Position numbers and translations under genes: made by a program
Source of the DNA: Physcia stellaris
Lineage: Eukaryota > Ascomycota > Lecanoromycetes > Caliciales > Physciaceae
Assembly (NCBI GenBank): GCA_018902385.1
Contig: JABSSW010000055.1
Span: forward strand, 1 to 64,000
Direction of reading: 5' to 3'
DNA length: 64,000 nt
The notes under the pieces: generated by a model
The model's input: the letters and a program-made list of their open reading frames with translations, nothing else
Databases searched by the model: none
Told to the model about the DNA's origin: nothing
In this document: piece after piece, positions 38,692 through 48,319 of the stretch
How the letters are laid out: each line of letters opens with the position of its first letter
Position numbering within the stretch: position 1 is the first letter of the stretch

Positions 38692-40235
38692 TCATTGTTT
38701 TTCGTCATCAATGAATTTTGAAATTTGCATAAATTGTTTCGCATATTTATCGTTTGTTTTATGATGATATTTTTTCAATAACGAAACATGAAAAATATTA
38801 TGAATGCGATAAATATTGAATAAAATAAAACGATACGTTTGCGCATCGATTTTATTTTTCATACGAAAAAATTCAACAAATTTGTGCGACATTTTTTTGT
38901 TAAAACGTCGTTGTTTAAAATTTTTGATATTGAACATTATTAAATCATTCACATTGAATTTTTTTGATTCGTGATTTTGATTGTAATATTTCGTTTGTTT
39001 TGCGACAACGAATTTTAAACGTTTTATCAACGTTTTTTTTATTTTATTCAAATGTTTGATTTTTTTTTTTGCAATGAATATTTTTTTTTCATTGAAATCG
39101 TTTTCGATCACATAATGAATTTTTGAATAATAATCATACATAAAATAAAAAAACGAAACATTTGCAAAAAAATGCGTAACGTTATTATAAACAAATTCAA
39201 TCATTGAAAACATATTTGTTCATTTCGTTTGTTTCGCGTCGACGAATGTACGCAAATACGTTTCAAAAATTTGATTTTGACGTTCGATTAAATTATTCGT
39301 TTGAAAATGAAACGCAATGTTTAATCGTCGTTTAATGCGAACGTGATAACACATCGAAAATCAAAATGTATTCGTGAAAACAAAATTTTTGTCATTCATT
39401 ATATCATTCGAAACGTCAAATCGAAAAACAATTTTTTCATAAAAAATTTTCGTTAATGCAACGACATCGATTTTGATCGTAATCGAAATGTATTTGATTA
39501 TTTTGATACAACGATTCATTATCATTAAAATCGAATCATAAACGACATCGCGACGTTTGTTGAAAAACAAATCGATGATAAAATTCATGATAATTTTTTT
39601 TCAAAAAATATTCGAAACAAATAAAAATTTGAATTTTTCATAAAATTTATGTCGATAAATTTTGATACGTTGACATATGTCACAAATTTTGACATATGAA
39701 CGAATTTGTTTCGCGCAAACGAATCAATAAAATTTTCGTTGAATTAAATTCACAATTTTATCAACATCAAAATGTTTTGTCAAAAAATCATCGTGATTTT
39801 TGTTTATGAATTTTTTTTTATTGTTGCATTTTCAAATACATAAAAACGATTTTTGAATTTAAAAAAATTTTCGAAATTCATTTTTCAATAAAATTTGTTG
39901 CGTCGACGACGAAATAATTTTTTGTTTTTTTCAACAAATTTCTTAATCGTTTTGTCGATAATTTGAAATTTTTTAATCAAAAATTTCATTGATTTTTGCG
40001 ATTTTTCGTAAAATTTTTCAAATAAATTTCGCATTTTTTTTTTAGAAATGACAATTTGTACATCAATTAATTGAAACAATGAATTTAAATTTTTTAACAT
40101 TTCGCGTTTGTTTTTCGTGCGCGCATTGTTTTTGAATAATTGAATATTTGTTGCGATATTCGAAACAAAATTTTGATTTTCAAAATCGATTCGTTTTTTT
40201 GACGATAACGCAAATTTATTTTGCAACGTGAACAA
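38692..40235 (-). pseudogene. Element E integrase
   Basis: The frame 38692-39213 is a long, clear integrase C-terminal segment (MFSMIEFVYNN..HFF..VSFFYFMYDY, then VVAKQTKYYNQNHESKKF, then FNIYRIHNIFHVSLLKKY). The frame 39361-39588 is the core (MNFIIDLFF.KR.DVVYDSILMIM, then KIFYEKIVFRFDV). The 39885-40235 frame lies further upstream and its identity is uncertain. Fossil. Confidence 0.8.
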
Positions 40236-41709
40236 AAATTTGATGTTAAATGACGATGTTTTTCGTAATTCGAACGTTTCGATAATTCATTTGTCGAATT
40301 GATTTTGTTTGCACGATGAAAAATTTCGAAATCATAAACAATTAATTTAAAAATTCATTTGATTTGTTTTGAATTAAATTTTTTTGTTTCATAAATTTTT
40401 TAAATTATTGTGATCAAATCACATTTTCATCGCGTGCGCAACGTTTTCGAAATAATGTCGTTATTGTTGAAAAATCATAATTATAATTAATAATTTTTGA
40501 TTATGAATTTCGTAATTCATTTTCGTCGATATCATTTTTCGCGATCAAAACGCGATCGAACGTCAATGATTTTGTTCATCAAATTGATTAAAAATATTTG
40601 AAATTTCGAAATTCGAAACATCGATTTTCATTTTGATTTTTTTGACAAAATCATAATAATAAAAAATGAAAATCGATGTAAAAATATCGCGCAATTGACG
40701 AAACGTCAATTTCGATTTTTTTTTTCAAACAAAAAATTCAAATTTTTTGTTTTGTTTATTGTTTTTCAATAAATCAATAAATGATGCAATTAATTTTGAA
40801 TAATCATGAATAAAACGACGATAATAATTAACGAATTTTAAAAATATTTGTAATTCGCGATAATTTTTAAATCGCGATTATTTTTCAATGATTCGAATTT
40901 TTTTTGAATTCATTTGTACATTTTCAATGAACACAATGAAATTTAAAAATTCAATTTGATCGATAACAAATTCGTATTTTTTTAAATTGACATACAATTC
41001 ATATTGTTTCAATCGTTGAAACACAAAACGCACATGTCGTCAATGCTGCGCTGAATCGCTATTATATATCAAAATATCGTTCAAGTAAATCACACAAATA
41101 ACGTCGACAAACTTTCGCAAAATCTTATTGATATAAACTTGAAAAATTGTTGAAACATTGATTAATTCAAAAAACATGATTTGATATTCGAAATGCTCGT
41201 ATCGCGTACGAAACGTCGTTTTTCATTCGTCGTTTTGTTTGATGCGAATTCGATGATAAATATTTTTCAAATCGATTTTGATGAATTTTTTAACATCATT
41301 AAAACGATTCAGAATTTTCGTGATTAAAAATAATGAATGACGATTTTTGATTGTCATCGCATTTAAATTTCGATAATTCACACAAAAACGAAAATTTTTA
41401 TTTTTTTGATACAAAAAATATCGACGCGTCAACGAAAAAAATTGAATGTTTAATTCATTTTTTGATCAAAACATTTTCGATATAACGTCGAAATTTCGTT
41501 AATTCATTTTGTGATAAATTATACAGCGACATGAACGACGATTTTTCGTTTTTTTTCAAATCAATAACATGATCATTTTTATTTAATTCGAATAAAATAT
41601 TTGTTTTCGTGTCGTCAAATTGATTTTTTAAATTTTTTAATTGTTTCGACATTTTCGTAATTTTAAATTTTTGTTTTTTCGATTGTTTTTCGATTTTTGC
41701 ACATATCAA
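40236..41709 (-). pseudogene. Element E reverse transcriptase and RNase H
   Basis: The frame 41223-41432 shows NFRFCVNYRNLNAMTIKNRHS followed by LITKILNRFNDVKKFIKID, the start of Gypsy RT. Around 41020-41200 the minus strand shows ILRKFVDVICVIYLNDILIYNS, the active-site neighbourhood. The frame 41455-41709 is the pre-RT segment (SSFMSLYNLSQNELTKFRRYI). RNase H follows below about 40.9 kb. Fossil. Confidence 0.82.
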
Positions 41710-42262
41710 CGCGAATATTTGTTCGTGATTTTTTAAATTTTTAACAAATTGTTTAAACGTATCAATTTGAAATTTTTTGAATTTGATTTTGAAACGTCAA
41801 TTGTTTTTCGTCGAATTCATTAATATATTTTCAACAATTAACATAAACATATTCAAAATAAAATTCGATTCAATATAATCAATTGCATAAAACAAAATTT
41901 TGCATTGACGATGTTGATTTCACGAATTTATTATGTTGTAAATGAATTCATGCGTTTCATGACAATAACGATTTTGTTCATTCAAAAAATTCGATAACGA
42001 TAAAATTGTTTCGTTTATCGATTGCATTTTTCATTGAATGACAAAAATTTGATTGATAAAATTGATTTTGATTTCAAAATTCACGAACGCGCGAACAAAT
42101 CGTTCATCATTCAAAAATTTGATTCAATTTTGAATCACAATAAAATTTCGAATTTTTATTGATTTTTTTTGTTTCGTTTGCGAAACGTTCGCGAAATTTG
42201 ATTTTTTTTTGATTCGAATGTGACATCAACGACAACGATAATATGTTAATTATTCGAATCAT

Positions 42263-43260
42263 TCATATCAATTTTGCAATCAAAAACATAATGATTTTTG
42301 CGATGACATCGATAACACGTTGATTTTGTATTTTGATCGTTTTCATTGCGTTTTCGTTTGTTTTTCGCATGCGTGTTGCGTTCAAAATCGTGAAAAATGT
42401 TTTGATTGAAACGATTTTGCGATTGATTTTGTTGTTGATTTTGTTGTTGAAATTGTTTTTTATTTTTGTTTTTGTTTTTTTTTGTTTGAAAATGTTTTGA
42501 TTATTTTGAACACGCGAATTTGTTCGTCGTTCGCGTTCGAAAATTTTTTTCAACATGACGATTTTCGCAAACAAATTTTTTTTATTCGTCGATATTTTTT
42601 CGATATTTAACAATTTTTTTTTCAACGATGACAATAATTTACAAAAAAAAAAATTGATCGAATGAATTTCATCAAAAAACGACAAATGAATTTCGTATTT
42701 TTCGAATTCATTTTTGAAATTAAACATTTTTTGATTCGCGCGTTGACGAATTCGTTTTCAATTTTCGTAAACGACGAATCGACGATTTATTGAATTTGTT
42801 ATCAAATTCAAAAGAAAAAATTTATAATAATCATAAAAAATATTTTTCAAATTTTTATCGTTATCGATGCGATTGAATCATTGAAATTGAAATTTTTTTC
42901 GCAACGATAACATACATCAAAAAATTTTCGATCGATTATTCATGAAATAATTAAAACACGTCAAAAATTCAAATTCGATTTCGCGAAATTAACGAATATG
43001 TTCATTTTCGTTTTCGTTTTTGTAAAAAAATTGTTTTTTGAATTTTCGTTTTTTAAAATGAACGATAAATACAATTGATATTGATTGCGTTTGCGATGCG
43101 ATAACGAATTGCGTTGCATTTTGATTTGTTCGAATTTGAATTCGCAATTGAACAATTTTATCGTTAAATTTTCGAAAAATAATTGTTATTTGTTTCAAAA
43201 TGCGTTGCGTCGTCGCATTGTCAATAATAAAATCGTTTGATTGAAATTGATTCACGTCGT
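42263..43260 (-). pseudogene. Element E gag with zinc knuckle
   Basis: The frame 42263-42727 covers the Gag C-terminal half. A CCHC knuckle (CYRCHRKNHYVFDC) is readable on the minus strand near 42275-42320. The frame 42989-43255 covers the N-terminal part. Fossil. Confidence 0.65.
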
Positions 43261-43405
43261 TTCAATTCGAAAAAATAATATTATTTGAAATATTTGTAAC
43301 ATCATCAAAATTTTTTATTTTGAAATTTGAAATGTCGATATTGAATTCAATCATAATGTTAATAAATTTCGAATTTTTTTTTTCGAAAAATGAAACGATT
43401 AAAAT

Positions 43406-43796
43406 TGTAAAAATTTAAACGCGTTGACGTAAAACAAATTTCTATAATGTATTAATTTTACGATAACGCATCGAACTATTGAAAAACGTGAAATTTAATA
43501 AATTTCAATTATTAATTATCAGCATCGTATGAATATTGTAAATATAAAATTAATCGTTGAAATTCAACGAGAAAAAAAATGAACAATTTATTTATATTCG
43601 TATTTGACGTAATAATTATGACGCTTTGATTAACGTCATGATTATGACATCAATTCATGACGTTTCTATTAGACGTGCGTTTATAATTATGTTACATCTG
43701 AATTATATTCATTATTAATGTCGGCATTTGCGTTACGCAGACGCGTATTCAGAATTAACGCATAAACTAATTGTTCGATAACGCGAACGTATTACA
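43406..43796 (-). repeat. 5' LTR of Gypsy element E
   Basis: 391 bp, same ends as 36451-36840; followed on the plus strand by TSD GCGAC. Confidence 0.93.
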
Positions 43797-43801
43797 GCGA
43801 C

Positions 43802-43944
43802 GAAATTTTTCGATAAAATAAACATGATCGATAAATTTTTGATAAAAAAATATTGATTTGTCATTGTCGTCGATTACGAAAATGAAAATGAAAACGTTGC
43901 GAATGTGATTGACAACATTAACAAATTCGAATTATCATTTTATG
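43802..43944 (-). pseudogene. Short piece of Copia F pol between E and the island
   Basis: The minus strand reads an IKWYEFVNVVNHIRN block, the Copia integrase W-x-E-A-x-x-x-A-x-H-I-R-N-R-x-P region. It continues the integrase core that ends at 47157 on the far side of the island. It shows that both E and the island sit inside F's pol gene. Fossil. Confidence 0.6.
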
Positions 43945-44143
43945 TATTGAAAGAATCATGGGTGACTATCATTCTATTGCTCTGAATCTCGTTATTCTAG
44001 ATAAGTTACATGCAGATGGGAGCGCAAGAAGTGTGCGGGTGCCAAGGCACTAGTCCCAACAAGGACGCACTAGTCCTTCTTTCGTCAGGTTATACCAACT
44101 GGATCCTGACTGCAGCACATCTGCGGAGGCTGTATTTCCAACA
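43945..44143 (-). repeat. 3' LTR of the island element
   Basis: 199 bp, plus-strand TATTGAAAGAATCATGGG to TATTTCCAACA; preceded by TSD TTATG. Confidence 0.92.
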
Positions 44144-44160
44144 CTCCCCACAGCAACCGC
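44144..44160 (-). promoter_or_regulatory. Polypurine tract of the island element
   Basis: On the minus strand the bases just before the 3' LTR read GCTGTGGGGAG. The purine run GGGGAG abuts the LTR start TGTTGG, as expected for the plus-strand primer of an LTR retrotransposon. Confidence 0.55.
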
Positions 44161-44217
44161 TTGTGCCACCTGCCCTGTATCCTAACGAGCCCGACCAGCC
44201 TGGAGCTTCCGTGCAAG

Positions 44218-44300
44218 CTCCCCAGCGATGTAGCTCCCCCAGCGATGTGGCTCCCCCAGCGAGGTGGCTCCCCCAGCGATGTGACTCCCCCAGCGATGCG
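44218..44300. repeat. 17-bp minisatellite in the island
   Basis: About five imperfect copies of CTCCCCCAGCGATGTGG in tandem. The CTCCCCCAG motif recurs singly near 45160, 45225 and 45328. Confidence 0.8.
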
Positions 44301-45317
44301 TTGCCTGGAGCTTCCGAGCACGCTCCCCCAACGTGGTGAGGTCATGCACCGATGCGAAGACTGCAGAAACGAACGAATCGAGGTCCGATGACCTATTGGC
44401 TTCAGATATGACGTAAGGCCGAATTGTAAGGCGTGCGACCGAGCATCTGAAGGATTGCGACGTTCTGGATCTCCATGAGGTGAAGCATCGATGTGGGATC
44501 TGGTACCTAGGATTGGCTAGAAGGTACACCATGGAGCAAGTACCAATTGCCTGAGTTCTGCGATGTTGAACGAGAGTGCAGGTCACACCATGATCTGGTA
44601 GCATCATTGTGTCTCAGGGTTCTCAGGTACTTCTTGCGACATCAATGGACCGATACCTATGTAATTTGGCTGTAGGAGGTCCATATGGTATGCCAACGAG
44701 CTGGAGATGGCCGAGAAATCGATAAGGAAGGAGTGTACCGATGTAAAGAGTGCAGATTCGGGCTTTTCGGTTCTGACTAAGTCCTGCCAGAGAATCAGGT
44801 CGATTAGTATGCGAAAAGGTCAGATATCTCCAGCACTATTTGTCCTTCTTGATCGAGTTCTTGTCCTTCTTGATCGAGTTCCTGCTCTGCAAGGCCGGGT
44901 ATGTAATATGGCTGCATAGTACGCTCCCCGAAGCTGTACTATCTAGTCTGTTGACTCCTCTTCTAACAACTGTTCGTACAGTACGTCAAGTACGACGACT
45001 GTACTCACTCTCTCCCCCTCGTATTTATCGGGCGACTAAGCCTCAAGGGTAGTAGGGAAAGAGGCGATAATTAGTCGTGTTAGATCAAGACGAAGCCACA
45101 ACAAAGGTAAGTCCCTACATATTCGTTAAACAATAAAACAAAGCATACAAACTTTTAAAGCTCCCCCAGGCCACAGGGCGGGAGGGGCGGGACATCGAAT
45201 CCATTAAAACAACAACAACTTTTAGCTCCCCCAGGCCGATCAACGGTTAATAGGGAGGGCGGGCGGGCAAAACAACAAACAACATGCTAACTCCCCAAAG
45301 TAATGACCCCGAGGAGG
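44301..45317 (-). other. Island 3' untranslated region
   Basis: About 1 kb of GC-normal DNA downstream (minus strand) of the zinc-finger gene. Short frames on both strands show no domain. It contains a two-copy 21-bp repeat (GTCCTTCTTGATCGAGTTC, about 44839-44882) and G-rich minus-strand clusters (about 45165-45345). Confidence 0.5.
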
Positions 45318-46598
45318 TCAATACTCCCCCAAAGTAGGGCGGGGAGGAGCGAAACGCCAATAACGCATCCCCATGGGTATCCCATTGTTCCCAACTCTTG
45401 AGGCATTTGGCATGGCCCAACCGGTAGGCCAATAGGTGGCGGAACGCCCTTGGCAATGCCTGCAAACAGGAGGTGGGCGAGAGACCATTGGGAATCGAAA
45501 AGGAAAAGAGGTAGGTGAGGCCGAGTGCGAGACCGAAAACTGGCGCGGAAGGTTTCCGCGGGCATGTGTTGGCCCAAATGCTTCGGATTTGGCCGATTTG
45601 GAAGCAGGTAAGGCCACCGCATTGAAGTATGACGTAATGCGGCTTTGTATGGGGCCACATTTGCTTGCGGGACTGCATTTGCCAGGGCCGCGCGGAGAGA
45701 ACGAGCGCATTTGGTGCCGCTGCAGGCCAAATGGACTCGGCTTCCCAGCGAACATGCGGTGTAGGTCGTCCACTGTCAAATAAGGCTTCTGGATCCGAAT
45801 GCCTTGGTGTTTCGGTGACGGGGTACGAGGCGGAGTTGGCGGGCAAGCAATGCTTGCATTCTCCAAGGATTTGCACACCGATTTGGGTGTCGCAATCGGG
45901 AGACGAGAGGGCTTCGGTGCAACGAGTGGCCGTGAGGCGATTTCTGCCCAGGATATCGGTTTCCTTGGTGTTGCAACCGACAAGGATTCTGGTGAAGTAG
46001 CTGGTGACTCGGCTACTGATTTCGGTGATACGCTCTCTGAACGCTCGCGTACAACTTCTGGTGTGGGCATCGAGAGAGGTAAGAGTTTCGGTGACGTGGG
46101 AGGTGAGGAGGTTACCGATTCAGGTGACGAGGCAGGAGGAGTAGGAGGTTTCGATTCGGAAGCAGGTGAAACAACAGACTGCTGAGCAGGCTTCGGCTTC
46201 TTCGCATGCCGAGTGCGGATATGCTCATGAAGCTTGATGTTGCTGTCGAATTTGCTCTTGCAACGCCTACAAGTATATCCTTCAGCCCGTTTCCTGACCA
46301 GACGGACTTCTTCCTTTTGCTTTGTCAACTGCTTCATTTCCTCCTTGAGCTTGTTCTTGACCTCCAACTCATGCTTTCGTAGATGATAACTCTCTTGTGC
46401 TCTCTTTGCTTGAGTGAACCAACTGCATCGCAAAGCCTTAGCATCCCCAGTCAGGTGCATGCTATACAGCGTTTTCAGATCTTGCGTCATGGGGTGGCCT
46501 TCAGGTACGTGGTCGCAAAGGGCAGACGAAAAAGGTAAAAAATCAGGTGCGGAGGTGGATGCGGACGCGGATTTGACCGCAGAAATAGGAGTAGTCAT
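45318..46598 (-). CDS. C2H2 zinc-finger, coiled-coil protein of the island element
   Basis: 426 residues from the ATG at 46598 (context CAGAATGAC with A at -3). The frame is open up to 46832, but the extra 78 residues are Tyr/Thr/Leu-rich leader-like sequence, so I prefer the inner start. Residues 62-107 are a charged coiled coil (LRKHELEV...KEEMKQL). Residues 110-131 form one C2H2 finger with ligands C110, C113, H126 and H131. A Ser/Pro-rich stretch follows, then ATPRKPISWAEIASRP, then a YLTVDDLHRMFAGK block, and a Ser/Pro-rich tail. Function is unknown. One possibility is a nucleic-acid-binding Gag substitute; a captured host regulator is another. Decayed homologues lie in elements A (17023-18440) and C' (8400-9400). 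The sense direction agrees with the element's primer-binding site and polypurine tract. Confidence 0.75.
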   Translation of the reverse strand: MTTPISAVKSASASTSAPDFLPFSSALCDHVPEGHPMTQDLKTLYSMHLTGDAKALRCSWFTQAKRAQESYHLRKHELEVKNKLKEEMKQLTKQKEEVRLVRKRAEGYTCRRCKSKFDSNIKLHEHIRTRHAKKPKPAQQSVVSPASESKPPTPPASSPESVTSSPPTSPKLLPLSMPTPEVVRERSESVSPKSVAESPATSPESLSVATPRKPISWAEIASRPLVAPKPSRLPIATPKSVCKSLENASIACPPTPPRTPSPKHQGIRIQKPYLTVDDLHRMFAGKPSPFGLQRHQMRSFSPRGPGKCSPASKCGPIQSRITSYFNAVALPASKSAKSEAFGPTHARGNLPRQFSVSHSASPTSFPFRFPMVSRPPPVCRHCQGRSATYWPTGWAMPNASRVGNNGIPMGMRYWRFAPPRPTLGEY

Positions 46599-46925
46599 TC
46601 TGACTGAGTGATATGTAAGCGAATTCGCGAGGTGGGTTCGAAGGTAGGTAGATGGCGAATTCGTAAGGGATTCGAAAGGGGTTCGTAGATAGGCGAATTC
46701 GCGAAGGATTCGTAAGGTGGGTAGGTAGGTGTTACCGACGTAACTGAGGGTACTGATGTACTGTGTATCAAGATACTGGATGCTGCGAGTGCAACTGAGC
46801 CGTTCTGGTCTGGCCTGACTGGGTACTCCCAATGGAGTTGGTTACTGCCTGTACTGCACAACTGCTGTACTGCCTGGCGGCTAGATACTACGTGCGCTCA
46901 TGCTGTAGCTGGTCTCGAATGTAGC
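46599..46925 (-). promoter_or_regulatory. Island 5' leader with GCGAATTCG repeats
   Basis: Between the primer-binding site and the start codon. It contains several spaced copies of GCGAATTCG or close variants (near 46618, 46650 and 46692) and GGTAGGTAG repeats. This is probably untranslated leader; an alternative upstream ATG (46832) is in frame. Confidence 0.45.
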
Positions 46926-46952
46926 GAAGCTGCTAACCCGGGTCTCATAACC
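46926..46952 (-). promoter_or_regulatory. Primer-binding site, half-tRNA-Met type
   Basis: On the minus strand, directly after the 5' LTR, the sequence reads GGTTATGAGACCCGGG. Its complement contains CTCATAACC, the anticodon loop and 3' stem of a tRNA-Met. Elements of the copia/Ty5 kind prime from an internally cut initiator tRNA and have GGTTATGRGCCC-type sites. The match to the generic anticodon arm is about 9-10 bases by eye. Confidence 0.6.
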
Positions 46953-47151
46953 TATTGAAAGATGTATGGGTGACTACCATTCTATTGCTCTGAATCTCGT
47001 TATTCTAGGAGTAAGATACATGCAGGTGGGAGCACAAGAAGTGTGCGGGTGCCAAGGCACTAGTCTCAACAAGGACGCACTAGTCCTTCTTTCGTCAGGT
47101 TATACCAACTGGATCCTGACTGCAGCACCTGCGGAGGCTGTATTTCCAACA
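46953..47151 (-). repeat. 5' LTR of the island element
   Basis: 199 bp, plus-strand TATTGAAAGATGTATGGG to TATTTCCAACA; followed by TSD TTATG at 47152-47156. Confidence 0.92.
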
Positions 47152-47156
47152 TTATG

Positions 47157-47950
47157 AACAATTTTGAATTTTTCAAAAATGTGTTGATTTTGCGTATGAT
47201 AATTTGATTAAAACGTTCAACGCATTTGTTTATTTGAAAATTTTCAATAATAAAAAATTTCATTATAATGTTGCGTTTTTTTCGATAAATCGTAAAAATA
47301 TTTTCAAAAAATTTATTATCGTTGTCGATTCGTAAACGAATGCAACGAAAATAATCGTGTTCAATAATATTCAAAAAATTTTGAATAAAATCAAAATTTC
47401 GAAAAATGTTTTGTCGTATAAAATGTTTACGTGAAACATTTGAATAAAATCGTTAATTCAAATCATTATTCAATAAACATCATTTTGTTTTTTTGAAAAA
47501 AAATTTATCAAATTATCGTGAATGAAATCGTCAACATGACGTTTTGATTTGATAAATTTTCGATGAAATTTCGTTTTATCATTGATTTTTTCGCAAAAAA
47601 TGCACGAATTCGATGATAATAATTTGAAAAAATCAATATCATGTTGATGAATCATTTGAATAATATTTTGAATATTTAAATAATTCAATCGTTCGTGTTA
47701 CATTTTCAACGTGTTTTGATTGACAATTAAACAAATCACGAATTTGTCGAATTGAAAAACGTAAAAATTTTGTTATTTCAAAACATGAATGTTTTTGTTG
47801 TTCATTGCGAAATCGTTGAATATAATAAATAAAAAACAATCGTTTTGTTGAAATTAAAAAAAAATAAATGCAATTTGAAACGTAAAACATTTGATGAATA
47901 AATAAATAAATAACGATTTTCGTTGAAAATATCGCAAAAAATTGCACAAT
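47157..47950 (-). pseudogene. Element F integrase (Copia), N-terminal and core part
   Basis: The minus strand has R-I-D-N-D-N-K-F-F-E-N-I (the R-x-D-N-G-x-E-F block) followed by FTIYRKKRNI and ENFQINKCVERFNQIIIRK (the PQ-N-G-x-x-E-R-x-N block). Upstream, 47470-47688 fits the Gag-pre-integrase end (C-x-x-C and a KSKRHVDDF block). Fossil. Confidence 0.8.
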
Positions 47951-48282
47951 ATCGTAATCGAAAAATTTAATTTTTCTTTATATTTTCAATTGAAATATCG
48001 AAAATAACAACAAAATTGATAAAAAATCAACAATTATTAATTATATAAAAAAAATTCGTATCGAACAATCAAACAATGTTGAAATTCAAAATTTTAATGA
48101 TAACAAAAATGAAAAAAAAAAATTTGACGACAATGAATTTGTCAAAATTGATTGATTTCGAAAAACAACAATTTCGACGAAAATCGAATGCGTAATTATC
48201 GTTTCGTTTACAAATTTTCAAAAATTTTCGTCGAATTTCGTTTTATTTTTGTTTTGTTTTGTTTTTTTTTTTTTTTTTTTTG

Positions 48283-48319
48283 TTTGATTTTGATTTTGAT
48301 TTTGATTTTGATTTTGATT
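48283..48319. repeat. Simple repeat (TTTGAT)n
   Basis: Six copies of TTTGAT following a T/G-rich run. It creates a spurious LILILI frame on the plus strand. Confidence 0.85.

Larger units (their letters stand above)
36451..43796 (-). mobile_element. Ty3/Gypsy element E, fossil, with extra antisense frame
   Basis: LTRs 36451-36840 and 43406-43796 (390 and 391 bp, about 5% different by eye, nearly all transitions). Flanks GCGAT (36446-36450) and GCGAC (43797-43801) form the TSD. Minus-strand order: Gag with zinc knuckle (43.26-42.26 kb), protease (42.2-41.75 kb), RT and RNase H (41.7-40.24 kb), integrase (40.23-38.69 kb). Between integrase and the 3' LTR lies a 1.8 kb segment with a possible plus-strand frame. 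Inserted in Copia F. Structurally complete, dozens of breaks inside, while the LTRs are well preserved. Confidence 0.85.
43945..47151 (-). mobile_element. Undecayed non-autonomous LTR retrotransposon ('island')
   Basis: A 3207-bp GC-normal element in an AT-rich desert. It has LTRs of 199 bp (43945-44143 and 46953-47151), a perfect TSD TTATG (43940-43944 and 47152-47156), a half-tRNA-Met type primer-binding site next to the 46953 LTR, and a purine tract TGTGGGGAG next to the 44143 LTR. In its sense (minus) orientation the LTR begins TGTTGGAAATACAG. It encodes one zinc-finger protein and no pol. The two LTRs differ by roughly 4-5%, mostly transitions and small indels, so it is not brand new. 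It looks structurally whole. Confidence 0.85.

Noticed and set aside
44010-45052. Small frames in the island 3' region and LTRs (for example 44010-44339, 44182-44607, 44707-44919)
   Set aside because: They run through the minisatellite and LTR on both strands and show no domain.
45436-46185. Plus-strand frames opposite the zinc-finger gene
   Set aside because: Shadow frames; the minus-strand frame has the domain structure and homologues in A and C'.
45318-46832. Full 504-codon reading of the zinc-finger gene from 46832
   Set aside because: The first 78 codons lie in repeat-bearing leader sequence and lack complexity typical of the rest; the ATG at 46598 has a good context. The longer form is not excluded.
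46905-46955. A tRNA-Met gene suggested by GGGTCTCATAACC
   Set aside because: No cloverleaf (no acceptor or T-arm partner) could be formed; position right after the LTR makes it a primer-binding site.
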